Source: Streptomyces sp. NBC_00414 (GTDB lineage Bacteria; Actinomycetota; Actinomycetes; Streptomycetales; Streptomycetaceae). From it: a stretch of 64,000 nt of DNA. Location of the stretch: the NCBI RefSeq assembly GCF_036038375.1, contig NZ_CP107935.1, positions 4,526,001 through 4,590,000 of the forward strand, in the 5' to 3' direction. Both the position numbers and the translations under genes were made by a program. The notes below the pieces were generated by a model, which saw only the letters and a program-made list of their open reading frames with translations, ran no database searches and was not told the origin of the DNA. Every line of letters starts with the position of its first letter. Position 1 is the stretch's first letter. Shown one piece after another: positions 44,978 to 53,324 of this stretch.

Positions 44978-47710
44978 TCAGCGGAGTCGGCGCAGGTACG
45001 GGTCCTGGGGCCTGCGTGGCAGCAGGCGCACACGCGCATCGAGCACGGAGACCGTGTCCGGTGTCGCGAGAACGGGGTTGAAGTCGGCCTCGGCGAGCTG
45101 AGGGAGGTCGCTCGACATGCGGGACAGACGCAGCAGGACCTGTTCGAGGGCTTCGAGGTCGACCGGGCCGCCGCCCTTGGCTCCGAAGAGGAGCGGGGCG
45201 CAGCGCGGGGTCGTGATCAGGTCGTGCACGTCGCGGTCGGTGAGCGGGGCGAGTCGGGCGGCGTGGTCGGCGAGCACCTCCGTCGCCGTGCCGCCGAGGC
45301 CGAACAGGGCCAGTGGTCCGAAGACCTCGTCCTGGACGACGCCCGCGAAGAGTTCGGTGCCGCGGGCGACGAGTGGCTGTACGACTACGCCCGTGAGCAG
45401 ACCTTCGAACCGTGTCTCCAGGTCCCGGAAGGCAGCCCGTACTTGGGAATCGCCCTGGAGGTCGAGGTGGACGGCGTGCTGTTCGCTCTTGTGCAGCAGG
45501 CCCGGCCAGTGGGCCTTCATGACCACCCGGCCGTCGGGACCGCGCAGCCGCTCGGCGGCGATCACGGCGTCGTCCTCGGTCTCGGCCCAGGCCCACCGGA
45601 GCTGTGGAATGCCGTAGCAGGCGAGGAGTTCGGCGCAGGTGCGCGGGTCCAGCCAGCCGCCGTCGGGGTGCGCGGCCAGGTAGGCGTCGGCGACCTCGTG
45701 GGCGTGCTGGGTGTCGACACCGTCGAGGTCCGGCACCGTACCGGCGGGGCGGCCGAGCCAGGCGGCCCGCCGCGCGGCGTGGGCCAACGCCCGTGCTGCC
45801 GCTTGGGGTTCGGCGTAGGAGGGGACGGTGCCGCCGTCGGTGGCGGGCAGCAGTTTGACCGGGAGGTCCTGTTCGAGTCGCACCGCGACGACCGGCACCG
45901 TCCGGCGCCCGGGTCCACGGGCCTCGCCCGCCGGGGCGGAGTCCGGATCCTGCGACCGGGTGAGGGCCCGGGTCAGGTCGTCACCGGTCGCCGCGGCGAC
46001 CGCCGTCGGGACGAGGGCCAGCAGGACGGCGTCGACACCCGGGGTACGGGTGATCCGCTCGACGCAGTTCCTGAGCTGTTCCTCGGTGACGGCGGCGGTC
46101 GCGTCGACGGGGTTGCCGACGGCGGCACCCTCGGGGAGTACGTCGAGCAGGTCGTCGACCGCCTCCGGGGTGAACGGCGGCAGGGTGAGTCCGGCCTCCG
46201 CGCAGGCGTCGGCTGCCAGGACGCCGGCGCCGCCCGCGTTGGTGACGATCGCGACGCGGGTGCCGGCGGGAAGCGGCTGGGAGTGCATCAGGGCGGCGGC
46301 TTCGAGGAGTTCGGCGACCGAGTGGGTGGCCGTGATGCCCGCCTGGGTGAACAGGGCCTGCCGGGTCATCGTCCGGGTGGCGGCGGCCGCCGTGTGCGAG
46401 GCCGCGGCGCGGCGGCCCGCGTCGGTGCGGCCGGCGTCGACGGTGAGGACGGGCATGCGCCGGGTCACTCGCCGCGCGGTGCGCGAGAAAGACCTTGGGT
46501 TGCCGAAGGACTCCAGGTGCAGCAGGGCGAGGTCGGTGCGGCCGTCGCCCTCCCACCACTGGAGCATGTCGTTGCCGCTGACGTCGTACTTGTCGCCGAG
46601 TGAGGCGAAGGAGGACACCCCGATGCCCAGGCGGGACAGCCCGTCGAGGAGCGCGATGCCCACACCGCCGGACTGCACGGCCACGCCCGCGGTGCCGGGG
46701 TGCGGGTGGTCGGCGGCGAAGGTGGCGTCGAGACGCAACTCGGGCTCCGTGTTGGAGACGCCGAGGCAGTTGGGGCCGACGAGGCGCATGCCGTACGCGC
46801 GGCATGCCGCCAGCAGCGCCTGGGCCTGGGTGCTGTCGAGGCCGGCGGAGACGACGACCAGGGCCCGTACACCGGCCTTGCCGCACTCTTCGGCGGCCGC
46901 CGGGACGGCGGCGGCCGGTACCGCGACGACGACGAGGTCGGGGGTCCTGGGCAGGGCGCTGACCGAGGGGTAGGACGGCACGCCGAGGATCGAGGCGACC
47001 GATGGGTTCACCGCGAAGAGCCGTCGGGTGAAGCCACCCGCGTGCAGGTGGTGCAGGACGGCGCGCCCCACCGAGCCGGGCCTGCGTCCCGCACCGACGA
47101 CGGCGACGACGCCGGGCCGCAGAAGGGGCTCCAGGCTTGCGATGTCGGCGGCCCGCCCGCGGGCCTCGACGGCCGTCAGGTAGGTGTCGTCCTCGGTGAG
47201 GTCGACGGTGCAGCGCACCTCCGGCCCTTCGAAGCGGCGGGCCGTGCGCAGGCCGAGATCGGCGAAGAGCTGGAGGACCTCGTGGTTCTCGCTGAGGGCG
47301 TCCGCCGTGAACGTGACGATGCCCTCCGCACGGGCGGCCGAGACCAGGTGCTCGACGAGCAGGGTGCCGATGCCCCGGTGGTGGAGGCCGTCGGCGACGG
47401 CGATGGAGATCTCGGCCGAGTCGCCACCGTCCCCGGTGTCGTACTCGGCCAGGCCGATCACCTGGCCCTGTGTCTCGGCCAGCAGGGCCCGGTATCCGGG
47501 GCGGGGCGGAGCGCAGGCGCCGTCGGCGGCCATCTCGGCGGAGCGGCGGCTCGCCGCGAAGAAGCGCAGCCGCAGGTTGTCCGGGGACATCTCCTCGTAC
47601 AGCCCCTGCAGCTGGTCGTGATCTCCTGGTGCCACGGGACGGATACACACGGTGGTGCCGTCCGAGAGCAGGGCGTGGACTTCTGGTCGGCTGAGTGCTT
47701 CGTCCGTCAT
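44978..47710 (-). CDS. GNAT acetyltransferase fused to ADP-forming acyl-CoA synthetase
   Basis: A 910-residue fusion; ATG 47710 has GAGGAG 7 nt upstream. Residues about 10-175 form a GNAT domain (VAPGDHDQLQGLYEEMSPDNLRLRFF, DGLHHRGIGTLLVEHL). Residues about 195-650 are the CoA-binding/ligase part (VAVVGAGRRPGSVG, LVGPNCLGVSNT, AVQSGGVGIALLD). Residues about 690-910 are an ATP-grasp domain (VVMKAHWPGLLHKSE). The phospho-His segment is near HTAAAATRT. Such proteins either make acetate + ATP from acetyl-CoA + ADP or act as Pat-like protein acetyltransferases. Both fit an energy-limited cell. Confidence 0.9.
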   Translation of the reverse strand: MTDEALSRPEVHALLSDGTTVCIRPVAPGDHDQLQGLYEEMSPDNLRLRFFAASRRSAEMAADGACAPPRPGYRALLAETQGQVIGLAEYDTGDGGDSAEISIAVADGLHHRGIGTLLVEHLVSAARAEGIVTFTADALSENHEVLQLFADLGLRTARRFEGPEVRCTVDLTEDDTYLTAVEARGRAADIASLEPLLRPGVVAVVGAGRRPGSVGRAVLHHLHAGGFTRRLFAVNPSVASILGVPSYPSVSALPRTPDLVVVAVPAAAVPAAAEECGKAGVRALVVVSAGLDSTQAQALLAACRAYGMRLVGPNCLGVSNTEPELRLDATFAADHPHPGTAGVAVQSGGVGIALLDGLSRLGIGVSSFASLGDKYDVSGNDMLQWWEGDGRTDLALLHLESFGNPRSFSRTARRVTRRMPVLTVDAGRTDAGRRAAASHTAAAATRTMTRQALFTQAGITATHSVAELLEAAALMHSQPLPAGTRVAIVTNAGGAGVLAADACAEAGLTLPPFTPEAVDDLLDVLPEGAAVGNPVDATAAVTEEQLRNCVERITRTPGVDAVLLALVPTAVAAATGDDLTRALTRSQDPDSAPAGEARGPGRRTVPVVAVRLEQDLPVKLLPATDGGTVPSYAEPQAAARALAHAARRAAWLGRPAGTVPDLDGVDTQHAHEVADAYLAAHPDGGWLDPRTCAELLACYGIPQLRWAWAETEDDAVIAAERLRGPDGRVVMKAHWPGLLHKSEQHAVHLDLQGDSQVRAAFRDLETRFEGLLTGVVVQPLVARGTELFAGVVQDEVFGPLALFGLGGTATEVLADHAARLAPLTDRDVHDLITTPRCAPLLFGAKGGGPVDLEALEQVLLRLSRMSSDLPQLAEADFNPVLATPDTVSVLDARVRLLPRRPQDPYLRRLR

Positions 47711-47794
47711 CGCAGGTCTCCTCAAGGCCTCTGGGCACTTCGAGCATCCAGCGGTTCGGACCGCGGCCCCATGGGCTGTACGGGGGCGGTATGG

Positions 47795-47808
47795 GGGCCG
47801 GTCGGCCC
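47795..47808. promoter_or_regulatory. OsdR-like box, perfect (GGGCCGGTCGGCCC)
   Basis: 84 bp upstream of the acyl-CoA synthetase operon and 169 bp upstream of ppk2. The surrounding GGGGCCGGTCGGCCCC extends the palindrome. A related GGGCTGTACGGGGG is at 47773-47786. Confidence 0.6.
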
Positions 47809-47977
47809 CAAGGCCCCCGGCCGTGCGGCCGGTCCGGACGCTACGGAGGAGGACGCTCCGGGGGTGGGTGCCGCCCGGTGCCGGGGTGCGCGGCCTCCCC
47901 GCGGTCAGTACGGTGCTGTCCTGGTGTCCGACCTCGGGCGGGGTGGTTCCGCCGGGTCCGCGAGCGGTGGAGGCGGC

Positions 47978-48781
47978 ATGGCCGACAAGAAGGCGGCGAC
48001 TCTGCCGCGCAAACCGTACGAGCGTGAACTACTGCGCCTGCAGACCGAGTTGGTGAAGCTGCAGGAGTGGGTCCGGGCGGAGGGTGCCCGGCTCGTGGTG
48101 GTCTTCGAGGGACGCGACGCGGCCGGCAAGGGCGGCACCATCAAGCGCGTCGCGGAGCATCTCAACCCGCGGGTCGCCCGGATCGTGGCCCTTCCCAAGC
48201 CGACCGAGCGGCAGCGCACCCAGTGGTACTTCCAGCGCTACACCGAACACCTTCCCGCCGCCGGGGAGATCGTGCTGTTCGACCGCAGCTGGTACAACCG
48301 GGCCGGTGTCGAGCACGTCATGGGCTTCTGCACGAAGCAGGAATACCAGCTCTTCCTGCGCCAGTGTCCGATCTTCGAGCGGATGCTGGTGGAGGAGGGG
48401 ATCGTGCTGCGCAAGTACTGGTTCTCGGTGAGCGACGCCGTGCAGGAGGACCGCTTCCGGCGCCGGCTCGACGATCCGGTGCGGCGCTGGAAACTCTCGC
48501 CGATGGACCTGGAATCGATCACCCACTGGGAGGCGTACTCGCGGGCCAAGGACGAGATGCTGGTCCACACGGACATCGCCGAGGCGCCGTGGTTCGTCGT
48601 CGAGAGCGACGACAAGCGCCGGGCCCGCCTCAACATGATCGCCCATCTACTGGGTTCGCTGCCCTACCGCGATGTCCCGCCACCGGTGCTGGAGCTGCCG
48701 AAGCGCCCGCCGTCGAGCGGCTACGAGCGACCGCCGCGCGATCTGCAGACGTACGTCCCCGACCACGCGGCGAGCCTCTGA
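47978..48781 (+). CDS. ppk2: polyphosphate kinase 2
   Basis: A 267-residue PPK2-family kinase. Walker A is GRDAAGKGGT at 45-54 and Walker B is IVLFDRSWYNR at 98-108, with the lid segment RRLDDPVRRWKLSPMDLES. It transfers phosphate between polyphosphate and nucleoside di- or monophosphates. The single-domain, short form with GRDAAGKGG is typical of class I enzymes, which make ATP or GTP from polyP. ATG 47978 follows GGTGGAGGCGGC. It is divergent from the acetyl-CoA synthetase operon and shares the perfect box. Confidence 0.93.
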   Translation: MADKKAATLPRKPYERELLRLQTELVKLQEWVRAEGARLVVVFEGRDAAGKGGTIKRVAEHLNPRVARIVALPKPTERQRTQWYFQRYTEHLPAAGEIVLFDRSWYNRAGVEHVMGFCTKQEYQLFLRQCPIFERMLVEEGIVLRKYWFSVSDAVQEDRFRRRLDDPVRRWKLSPMDLESITHWEAYSRAKDEMLVHTDIAEAPWFVVESDDKRRARLNMIAHLLGSLPYRDVPPPVLELPKRPPSSGYERPPRDLQTYVPDHAASL

Positions 48782-48812
48782 GCGAGCGGCCGGCTCGAAC
48801 ACGCGGCTGTGC

Positions 48813-49289
48813 TCACATCGGCCGAGGGCCGACCGCGTCACCGTCCGGGTCGTCGGCGAGGGCGACCGAGGCCCGGACGCGCTTGCCGACCGGCTCTCGG
48901 TGCACCTCGAAGCTCTGGCACACCGCCAGCACGATCTCCAGACCGTGCTGCCCGACCCGGGCAGGGTCCGGCGGAAGGATCAGGGGCAATGCGGAACCGC
49001 TGTCCCACACCGTCACCGCCACGGTCCCTCCGCTGACCTCAAGGGTCATCACGCAGGGACCCGGAGCGTGTCTGCGGGCATTGGTCACCAGCTCGGACAC
49101 CACCAGCTGGACCGTACCCATCGTCCGCGGGGACACCGGAAGCCCGTGCAGAGCCTGCACGGACTCCAGGAACCCGCGGGCCGTGTCACGGGCATCACCG
49201 ATCTCCGCGGTGCCCTCGACCACGGTGGTGACCGCTGTCGTATCGCCGGTCAGTTGCTGCCGGCCCTGTTCCTGCTCAGCCAGATTCAT
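48813..49289 (-). CDS. RsbW-like ATP-binding anti-sigma/regulatory kinase
   Basis: A 158-residue GHKL-fold protein. The N-box is QLVVSELVTNARRHA, the G1 box VTVWDSGS, and VGQHGLEIVLAVCQSFEVHR is the G2-like segment. It lacks a His-phosphotransfer domain, as in the many Streptomyces RsbW/SpoIIAB-like proteins that bind a sigma factor or a STAS antagonist. The STAS protein at 32735 could be its target. ATG 49289 is the first in frame. It converges on ppk2 with a 31-bp gap. No sigma factor is visible in the window. Confidence 0.83.
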   Translation of the reverse strand: MNLAEQEQGRQQLTGDTTAVTTVVEGTAEIGDARDTARGFLESVQALHGLPVSPRTMGTVQLVVSELVTNARRHAPGPCVMTLEVSGGTVAVTVWDSGSALPLILPPDPARVGQHGLEIVLAVCQSFEVHREPVGKRVRASVALADDPDGDAVGPRPM

Positions 49290-49427
49290 ACGTTCCGCCT
49301 CACTGCCGAAGCGCCGTTACCAGATCCCGCCTACCCCGGAAACACCACCGCACCGCCGACACGGGGACGGATATGGGGACGGATACGGGGCGGGACACCG
49401 ACGCTCGTACGACCGCCCACGTGTCTC

Positions 49428-50330
49428 TCAGGGCCGATGTTCCGCGACTCCCGGTACGACGGCGACGGGGCAGGCCGAGTGGTGGAGCGCGGTGTGGGCG
49501 ACACGGCCCAGCTGGAGGCCGAAGTGACCGTTCCGGCGCCGGGCCCCGACCACCAGCAGGTCCGCGGAAGCCGAGGCGTCCAGCAGCACCTTGCGGGCGG
49601 TGCCCTCGGGAGTACGACGGCGCAGGTCCACGGTCGGATACTCCGCCGCCATCTCGTCCACGGCTTCCGCGAGCGTCTCGACAGCTTGCTGTTCGTGCAG
49701 GCGGGCGGGTTCCCCGGCCAGCAAGGGATGGTCGGTGCTCTCGTGGGCGGGACACCGCCAGGCCCGTACGGCCTCCAGGACCACGCCTCGGCGCTTCGCC
49801 TCGTCGAAGGCGAAGCGCACACCGGCCGAGCTGCGCTTCCCCTCGCCGACACCGAGCAGGATCCGCCCGTGCGCCGCGAAGTCCGGCTGCGGCTCGTGAC
49901 GGCCGCGCAGCACGATCACCGGGCAGTCGGCGTGGGCGGCGACCGCGAGACTCACCGAACCGAGCAGCAGTTCGGCGATGCCGCCACGACCGCGTGACCC
50001 GAGGACCAGGAGGGAGGCGGTGCGCGCCTCCCGCACCAGTGCGGGCACGGGCGCGTCGCGCAGCACCTCGGTGACGGTCTTCACGTCCGGCCGGCGCCGC
50101 TGGGCACGCCGCCCGGCCGCTTCCACGATCTTGTCGGCGAGAATCTCCTCCGACGTCCTGCCGAGGTCCGGGGAGAGCGCGGCGCCTTCGTACTGCTCCC
50201 ACATGGACGCGTACACCAGTCGAAGCGGTGCCCCGCGCAGCGCGGCTTCGTCCGCCGCCCAGTCGACGGCGTGCAGGCTCGGCTCGGATCCGTCGACCCC
50301 GACCACCAGCGACTCTTCCATCACCCTCAC
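49428..50330 (-). CDS. universal stress protein, tandem Usp domains
   Basis: A 300-residue tandem Usp. Domain 1: LVVGVDGSEPS, with the loop VLGSRGRGGIAELLLGSVSLAV. Domain 2: ILLGVGEGKRS, ending VVGARRRNGHFGLQLGRVAHTALHHSACPVAVV. The GTG start at 50330 overlaps the alcohol dehydrogenase stop by 4 bp (GTGA); ATG 50321 is the alternative and gives the usual family start. It is the third gene of a Usp-ADH-Usp operon. Nearly the same architecture as the Usp at 5845. Confidence 0.9.
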   Translation of the reverse strand: MRVMEESLVVGVDGSEPSLHAVDWAADEAALRGAPLRLVYASMWEQYEGAALSPDLGRTSEEILADKIVEAAGRRAQRRRPDVKTVTEVLRDAPVPALVREARTASLLVLGSRGRGGIAELLLGSVSLAVAAHADCPVIVLRGRHEPQPDFAAHGRILLGVGEGKRSSAGVRFAFDEAKRRGVVLEAVRAWRCPAHESTDHPLLAGEPARLHEQQAVETLAEAVDEMAAEYPTVDLRRRTPEGTARKVLLDASASADLLVVGARRRNGHFGLQLGRVAHTALHHSACPVAVVPGVAEHRP

Positions 50331-51349
50331 CGTCCCGCGCCGAGGTCGAAGACGATCCGGGCCTTGACGTGACCGTGCAGCACCGCGTCGATCGACTCGT
50401 TGACGGAGTCCAGCGGGCGGGTCTCATAGATCACCCTTGTCCGGCCCGCCGCGTGCAGTCGGAAGACCTCCGCCAGGTCCTGCCGGGTGCCGACGATGGA
50501 GCCGAGGACCGAGGTGCCGCCGAGGACCGTGTCGAAGATCGGCACCTGGATCGTGCCGTGCGCGGGCAGGGCGACCATCACAAGCTTCCCGCCGCGCCGC
50601 AGTCCGGTGCGGACCGCGGTGAACGCGGCCTCGTTCACCGCCAGGGCGAGGGCCGCGTGCGCGCCGCCGTGACTCCTGAGCACCTCGCCGACGTCCTGCT
50701 TGCGGGCGTCGATGAGCAGGTCGGCGCCGAGTTCGGCGGCGAGGGCGAGCTTGTCGTCGGTGATGTCGATCGCGGCCACGGTGGCTCCGGCGATCTTCGC
50801 GTACTGCACCGCCAGATGCCCCAGACCGCCGATGCCGGATATCGCCACGAGCTGGGCGGGGCGCACGCCGGCCACTTTCAGAGCCTTGTACGTGGTCACA
50901 CCGGCGCAGGTCAGTGGGGCGGCCTCCAGAGCGGTGATGCCGTCCGGCACCGGCTGGGCGAAGTCTGCCCAGGCAAGCATCTTCTCGGCGTACCCGCCGT
51001 CGCAGCCGTAGCCGGTGTTGACCTGCTGCTCGCACAGCGTCTCCCAGCCGGAGAGGCAGTGCTCGCACCGCCCGCAGGCTCTGCCCAGCCACGGCACGGC
51101 GACCCGCTGTCCCACGGACAGGTGGATGACGCCGTCGCCGCGGGCCTCCACGAGGCCGACGCCCTCGTGCCCGGGGACGAAAGGCGGGGTCGGCTTGACC
51201 GGCCAGTCACCGTGCGCCGCGTGGATGTCGGTGTGGCACAACCCGGACGCCTCCACCCGGACACGGACCTGCCCGGGGCCGGGCTCGGGATCGGGGCGCT
51301 CCTCGATGACCAAGGGCTCACCGAACGCCCGTACAACGGCTGCCTTCAT
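50327..51349 (-). CDS. adhP: zinc-dependent alcohol dehydrogenase (AdhP type)
   Basis: A 340-residue medium-chain dehydrogenase. Catalytic zinc ligands lie in SGLCHTDIHA and PFVPGHEGVG. The structural zinc site is CGRCEHC-x7-C (GWETLCEQQ). The NAD fold is ISGIGGLGHLAVQYAK. It interconverts alcohols and aldehydes with NAD(H), most likely ethanol and acetaldehyde given the LCHTD/NTGYGCDGGYAE signature. It is translationally coupled to the downstream Usp and 36 bp behind the upstream Usp. With AdhE it gives two routes for acetaldehyde reduction. Confidence 0.92.
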   Translation of the reverse strand: MKAAVVRAFGEPLVIEERPDPEPGPGQVRVRVEASGLCHTDIHAAHGDWPVKPTPPFVPGHEGVGLVEARGDGVIHLSVGQRVAVPWLGRACGRCEHCLSGWETLCEQQVNTGYGCDGGYAEKMLAWADFAQPVPDGITALEAAPLTCAGVTTYKALKVAGVRPAQLVAISGIGGLGHLAVQYAKIAGATVAAIDITDDKLALAAELGADLLIDARKQDVGEVLRSHGGAHAALALAVNEAAFTAVRTGLRRGGKLVMVALPAHGTIQVPIFDTVLGGTSVLGSIVGTRQDLAEVFRLHAAGRTRVIYETRPLDSVNESIDAVLHGHVKARIVFDLGAGR

Positions 51350-51385
51350 GATCGTGTTCTCCTCTGCTGTACGCGTCCGTATGTG

Positions 51386-52291
51386 TCAGCCGTGCGCCAC
51401 GACGGCGACAGGGGCTGTGGCGTGATGCAGGACGGCGTGTGTGACGGGGCCTATGTGCGTGCCGAAGGGGCTGCGTCGGATCCGTCGGCCGACAACGACC
51501 AGGGAGGCTTCACGGGACGCGTCCACCAGGTGGTTGGCCGCACTGCCGTACCGGGACTGTTCGACGACTTCGACGGTGGGGAACTTCTGCCTCCACGGGC
51601 GCAGCGCTTCGGCGAGGGCGGCCACCTGTTGCTTGGCCAGCTCTTCATGGAGCCCGAGGTCCGTCGGGAGTCCGTACGCGTAGTAGGGCGGCGGGTTCCA
51701 GCCGTGGACGACCCGCAGGCCCGACTCCCGCCGGACGGCGGCGTCGAAGGCGAACTCGATCACCGTGTCGTGCGGGCTGTCGGTGTCGAGCCCGAGGAGC
51801 ACGGGCCGGAAGGGGCTCGCGACGGAGGGAATGCCGGACGGGTCCATCGTGTGTTCGTCGGCGGCCTGTTCTCCGGCGCGGACCAGGACCACGGGTCGCT
51901 CTGCCTGGGCGACGACGGCCTGGCCGACGGAGCCGAGCAGGAAGCCGCCGATGCCGCTCAGGCCCCGGGAGCCGAGGACCAGCAGTTCGGCGTCCTTCGC
52001 CGCGCGTGCCAGCACGTCGCGGGGCGTGCCGCTCAGCTGTTCCACACTCACGTCCACGCCGGGATGACGCAGCCGGACACCGTCAGACGCCTCGCGAGGA
52101 ATGCGCTCGGTCCAGTGCTGCTGTGTCTCGGCGCCGAGGAGCGGCGCCTGGGCGATGGGTTCGGGGACCGGTTCCCAGACGTGGACGAGCTTCAGCGGCA
52201 GGCCGCGCATCTTCGCCTCGCGGGCCGCCCACTCGACGGCGGCGAGGCTCTCGGCCGATCCGTCGAGACCTGCGACAACTGTGCGGACCAT
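51386..52291 (-). CDS. universal stress protein, tandem Usp domains
   Basis: A 301-residue tandem Usp. Domain 1: TVVAGLDGSAES, with the loop VLGSRGLSGIGGFLLGSVGQAV. Domain 2: VLLGLDTDSPH, ending VVGRRIRRSPFGTHIGPVTHAVLHHATAPVAVV. First gene of the Usp-ADH-Usp operon. A perfect OsdR-like box lies 81 bp upstream, with a second, weaker copy between. ATG 52291 has an AGGAGG-type site in the reverse complement of its upstream sequence. Confidence 0.9.
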   Translation of the reverse strand: MVRTVVAGLDGSAESLAAVEWAAREAKMRGLPLKLVHVWEPVPEPIAQAPLLGAETQQHWTERIPREASDGVRLRHPGVDVSVEQLSGTPRDVLARAAKDAELLVLGSRGLSGIGGFLLGSVGQAVVAQAERPVVLVRAGEQAADEHTMDPSGIPSVASPFRPVLLGLDTDSPHDTVIEFAFDAAVRRESGLRVVHGWNPPPYYAYGLPTDLGLHEELAKQQVAALAEALRPWRQKFPTVEVVEQSRYGSAANHLVDASREASLVVVGRRIRRSPFGTHIGPVTHAVLHHATAPVAVVAHG

Positions 52292-52372
52292 GATGTGCCT
52301 CCTGAGTGGTGGTGTGGTTCCAGCCTCGTGACGCGGGGGGTTCGTGATGCAGGGGCCGCTGGTCCCCGGTTC

Positions 52373-52386
52373 GGGCCGAACGGCCC
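52373..52386. promoter_or_regulatory. OsdR-like box, perfect (GGGCCGAACGGCCC)
   Basis: 81 bp upstream of the Usp-ADH-Usp operon. A two-mismatch copy (GGGCCGCTGGTCCC) is at 52353-52366, 20 bp away. Confidence 0.6.
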
Positions 52387-52439
52387 TGCGACCGGCGGAC
52401 GCGGCGGGCCCGTGACGGGTCCGCCGCGTCTCCGTGCGG

Positions 52440-53069
52440 TCACCGCAGCCAGGGGTGGTCGCGGACGACGGGCATCCGCGCCCAGACCTTGCCCAGGCCC
52501 CAGGCGGCGCCGGCGCCGGCCGCCGCGAGTGCGATCAGGGCCACGGCGTAGATCACGTGGTAGTCGACGAACGGGTTCGTCGACATGCTCGGCGCACCGT
52601 CGGACAGGTGCTTCGCCGGCGGCCACTCGGCGATCCACATCAGCGCCATCATCGCGGTCCCGGCCAGCGCGGCCAGCCGCAGCGCGACACCGGCGGTGAC
52701 GGCGATCCCGACGCCCAGCAGGCCGAGCATGAACAGCCAGTTGGCCCAGGTGGCCCCGGCCCACTCGTGGAACGTGGACTCCATCGGCCCGACGGCCACG
52801 CTGCTGAGGAATCCCTTGGTCGGTGAGCCGCCGTCGATCCAGCCCTTGCCGGACGGCGTCGCGTAACCGAAGCCGAACGTCTTGTCCAGGAACGCCCAGA
52901 GGAAGACGAACCCGGTCAGCAGACGCAGCGACGCGAAGGCGTAGGCACGTGCGGTGTGCGTGTCGGTGAGCGTCGACACCGCGTCCCCTGATGTGGATGT
53001 GGTCCGGTTCCCGCGCAACGACGGCAGGTGGAATCCCGGACTCCGGTGTGGGTGCTCGTGCACGGCCAT
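52440..53069 (-). CDS. DoxX-family membrane protein
   Basis: A 209-residue membrane protein with about four hydrophobic segments: ASLRLLTGFVFLWAFLDKTFG, WANWLFMLGLLGVGIAVTAGVALRLAAL, AGTAMMALMWIAEWPP, and VIYAVALIALAAAGAGAAWGLG. The RLLTGFVFLWAFLDK segment is the DoxX/DUF-type signature. ATG 53069 has GAAGGGATC at a rather long spacing; starts at 53111 or at an internal GTG are possible. DoxX proteins are linked to thiol oxidation and redox homeostasis at the membrane; the role here is unproven. Confidence 0.8.
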   Translation of the reverse strand: MAVHEHPHRSPGFHLPSLRGNRTTSTSGDAVSTLTDTHTARAYAFASLRLLTGFVFLWAFLDKTFGFGYATPSGKGWIDGGSPTKGFLSSVAVGPMESTFHEWAGATWANWLFMLGLLGVGIAVTAGVALRLAALAGTAMMALMWIAEWPPAKHLSDGAPSMSTNPFVDYHVIYAVALIALAAAGAGAAWGLGKVWARMPVVRDHPWLR

Positions 53070-53255
53070 GGTGGTGATCCCTTCGAGGTTGGTCCACTCG
53101 GTCTCTGACACCTCTCACTCTTGACCCACGGGGCGCTGCGCACCGGATGCCGAAGGTCCGCGACCGCGGGGCTGAACGTCCCTATTGGCAAGGCCTGTTG
53201 GGCGGGGGTGGCCGGATGTCCGTGGGCGGGCGGACCCCTGCAGTCGCTCCCATCC

Positions 53256-53269
53256 GGCCCGTCCGGCCC
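53256..53269. promoter_or_regulatory. OsdR-like box (GGCCCGTCCGGCCC)
   Basis: One mismatch, 55 bp upstream of the SulP gene. Confidence 0.45.
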
Positions 53270-53324
53270 CTCGCAGACTCCCGTCCGCCGGTGGATGCTG
53301 AGATCACCCGCCGGAAGGAGGACC

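Noticed and set aside
49364..49400. Short tandem repeat (GGGGACGGATAT/C) upstream of the RsbW-like gene
   Set aside because: Only two copies in GC-rich intergenic DNA; not distinguishable from chance.
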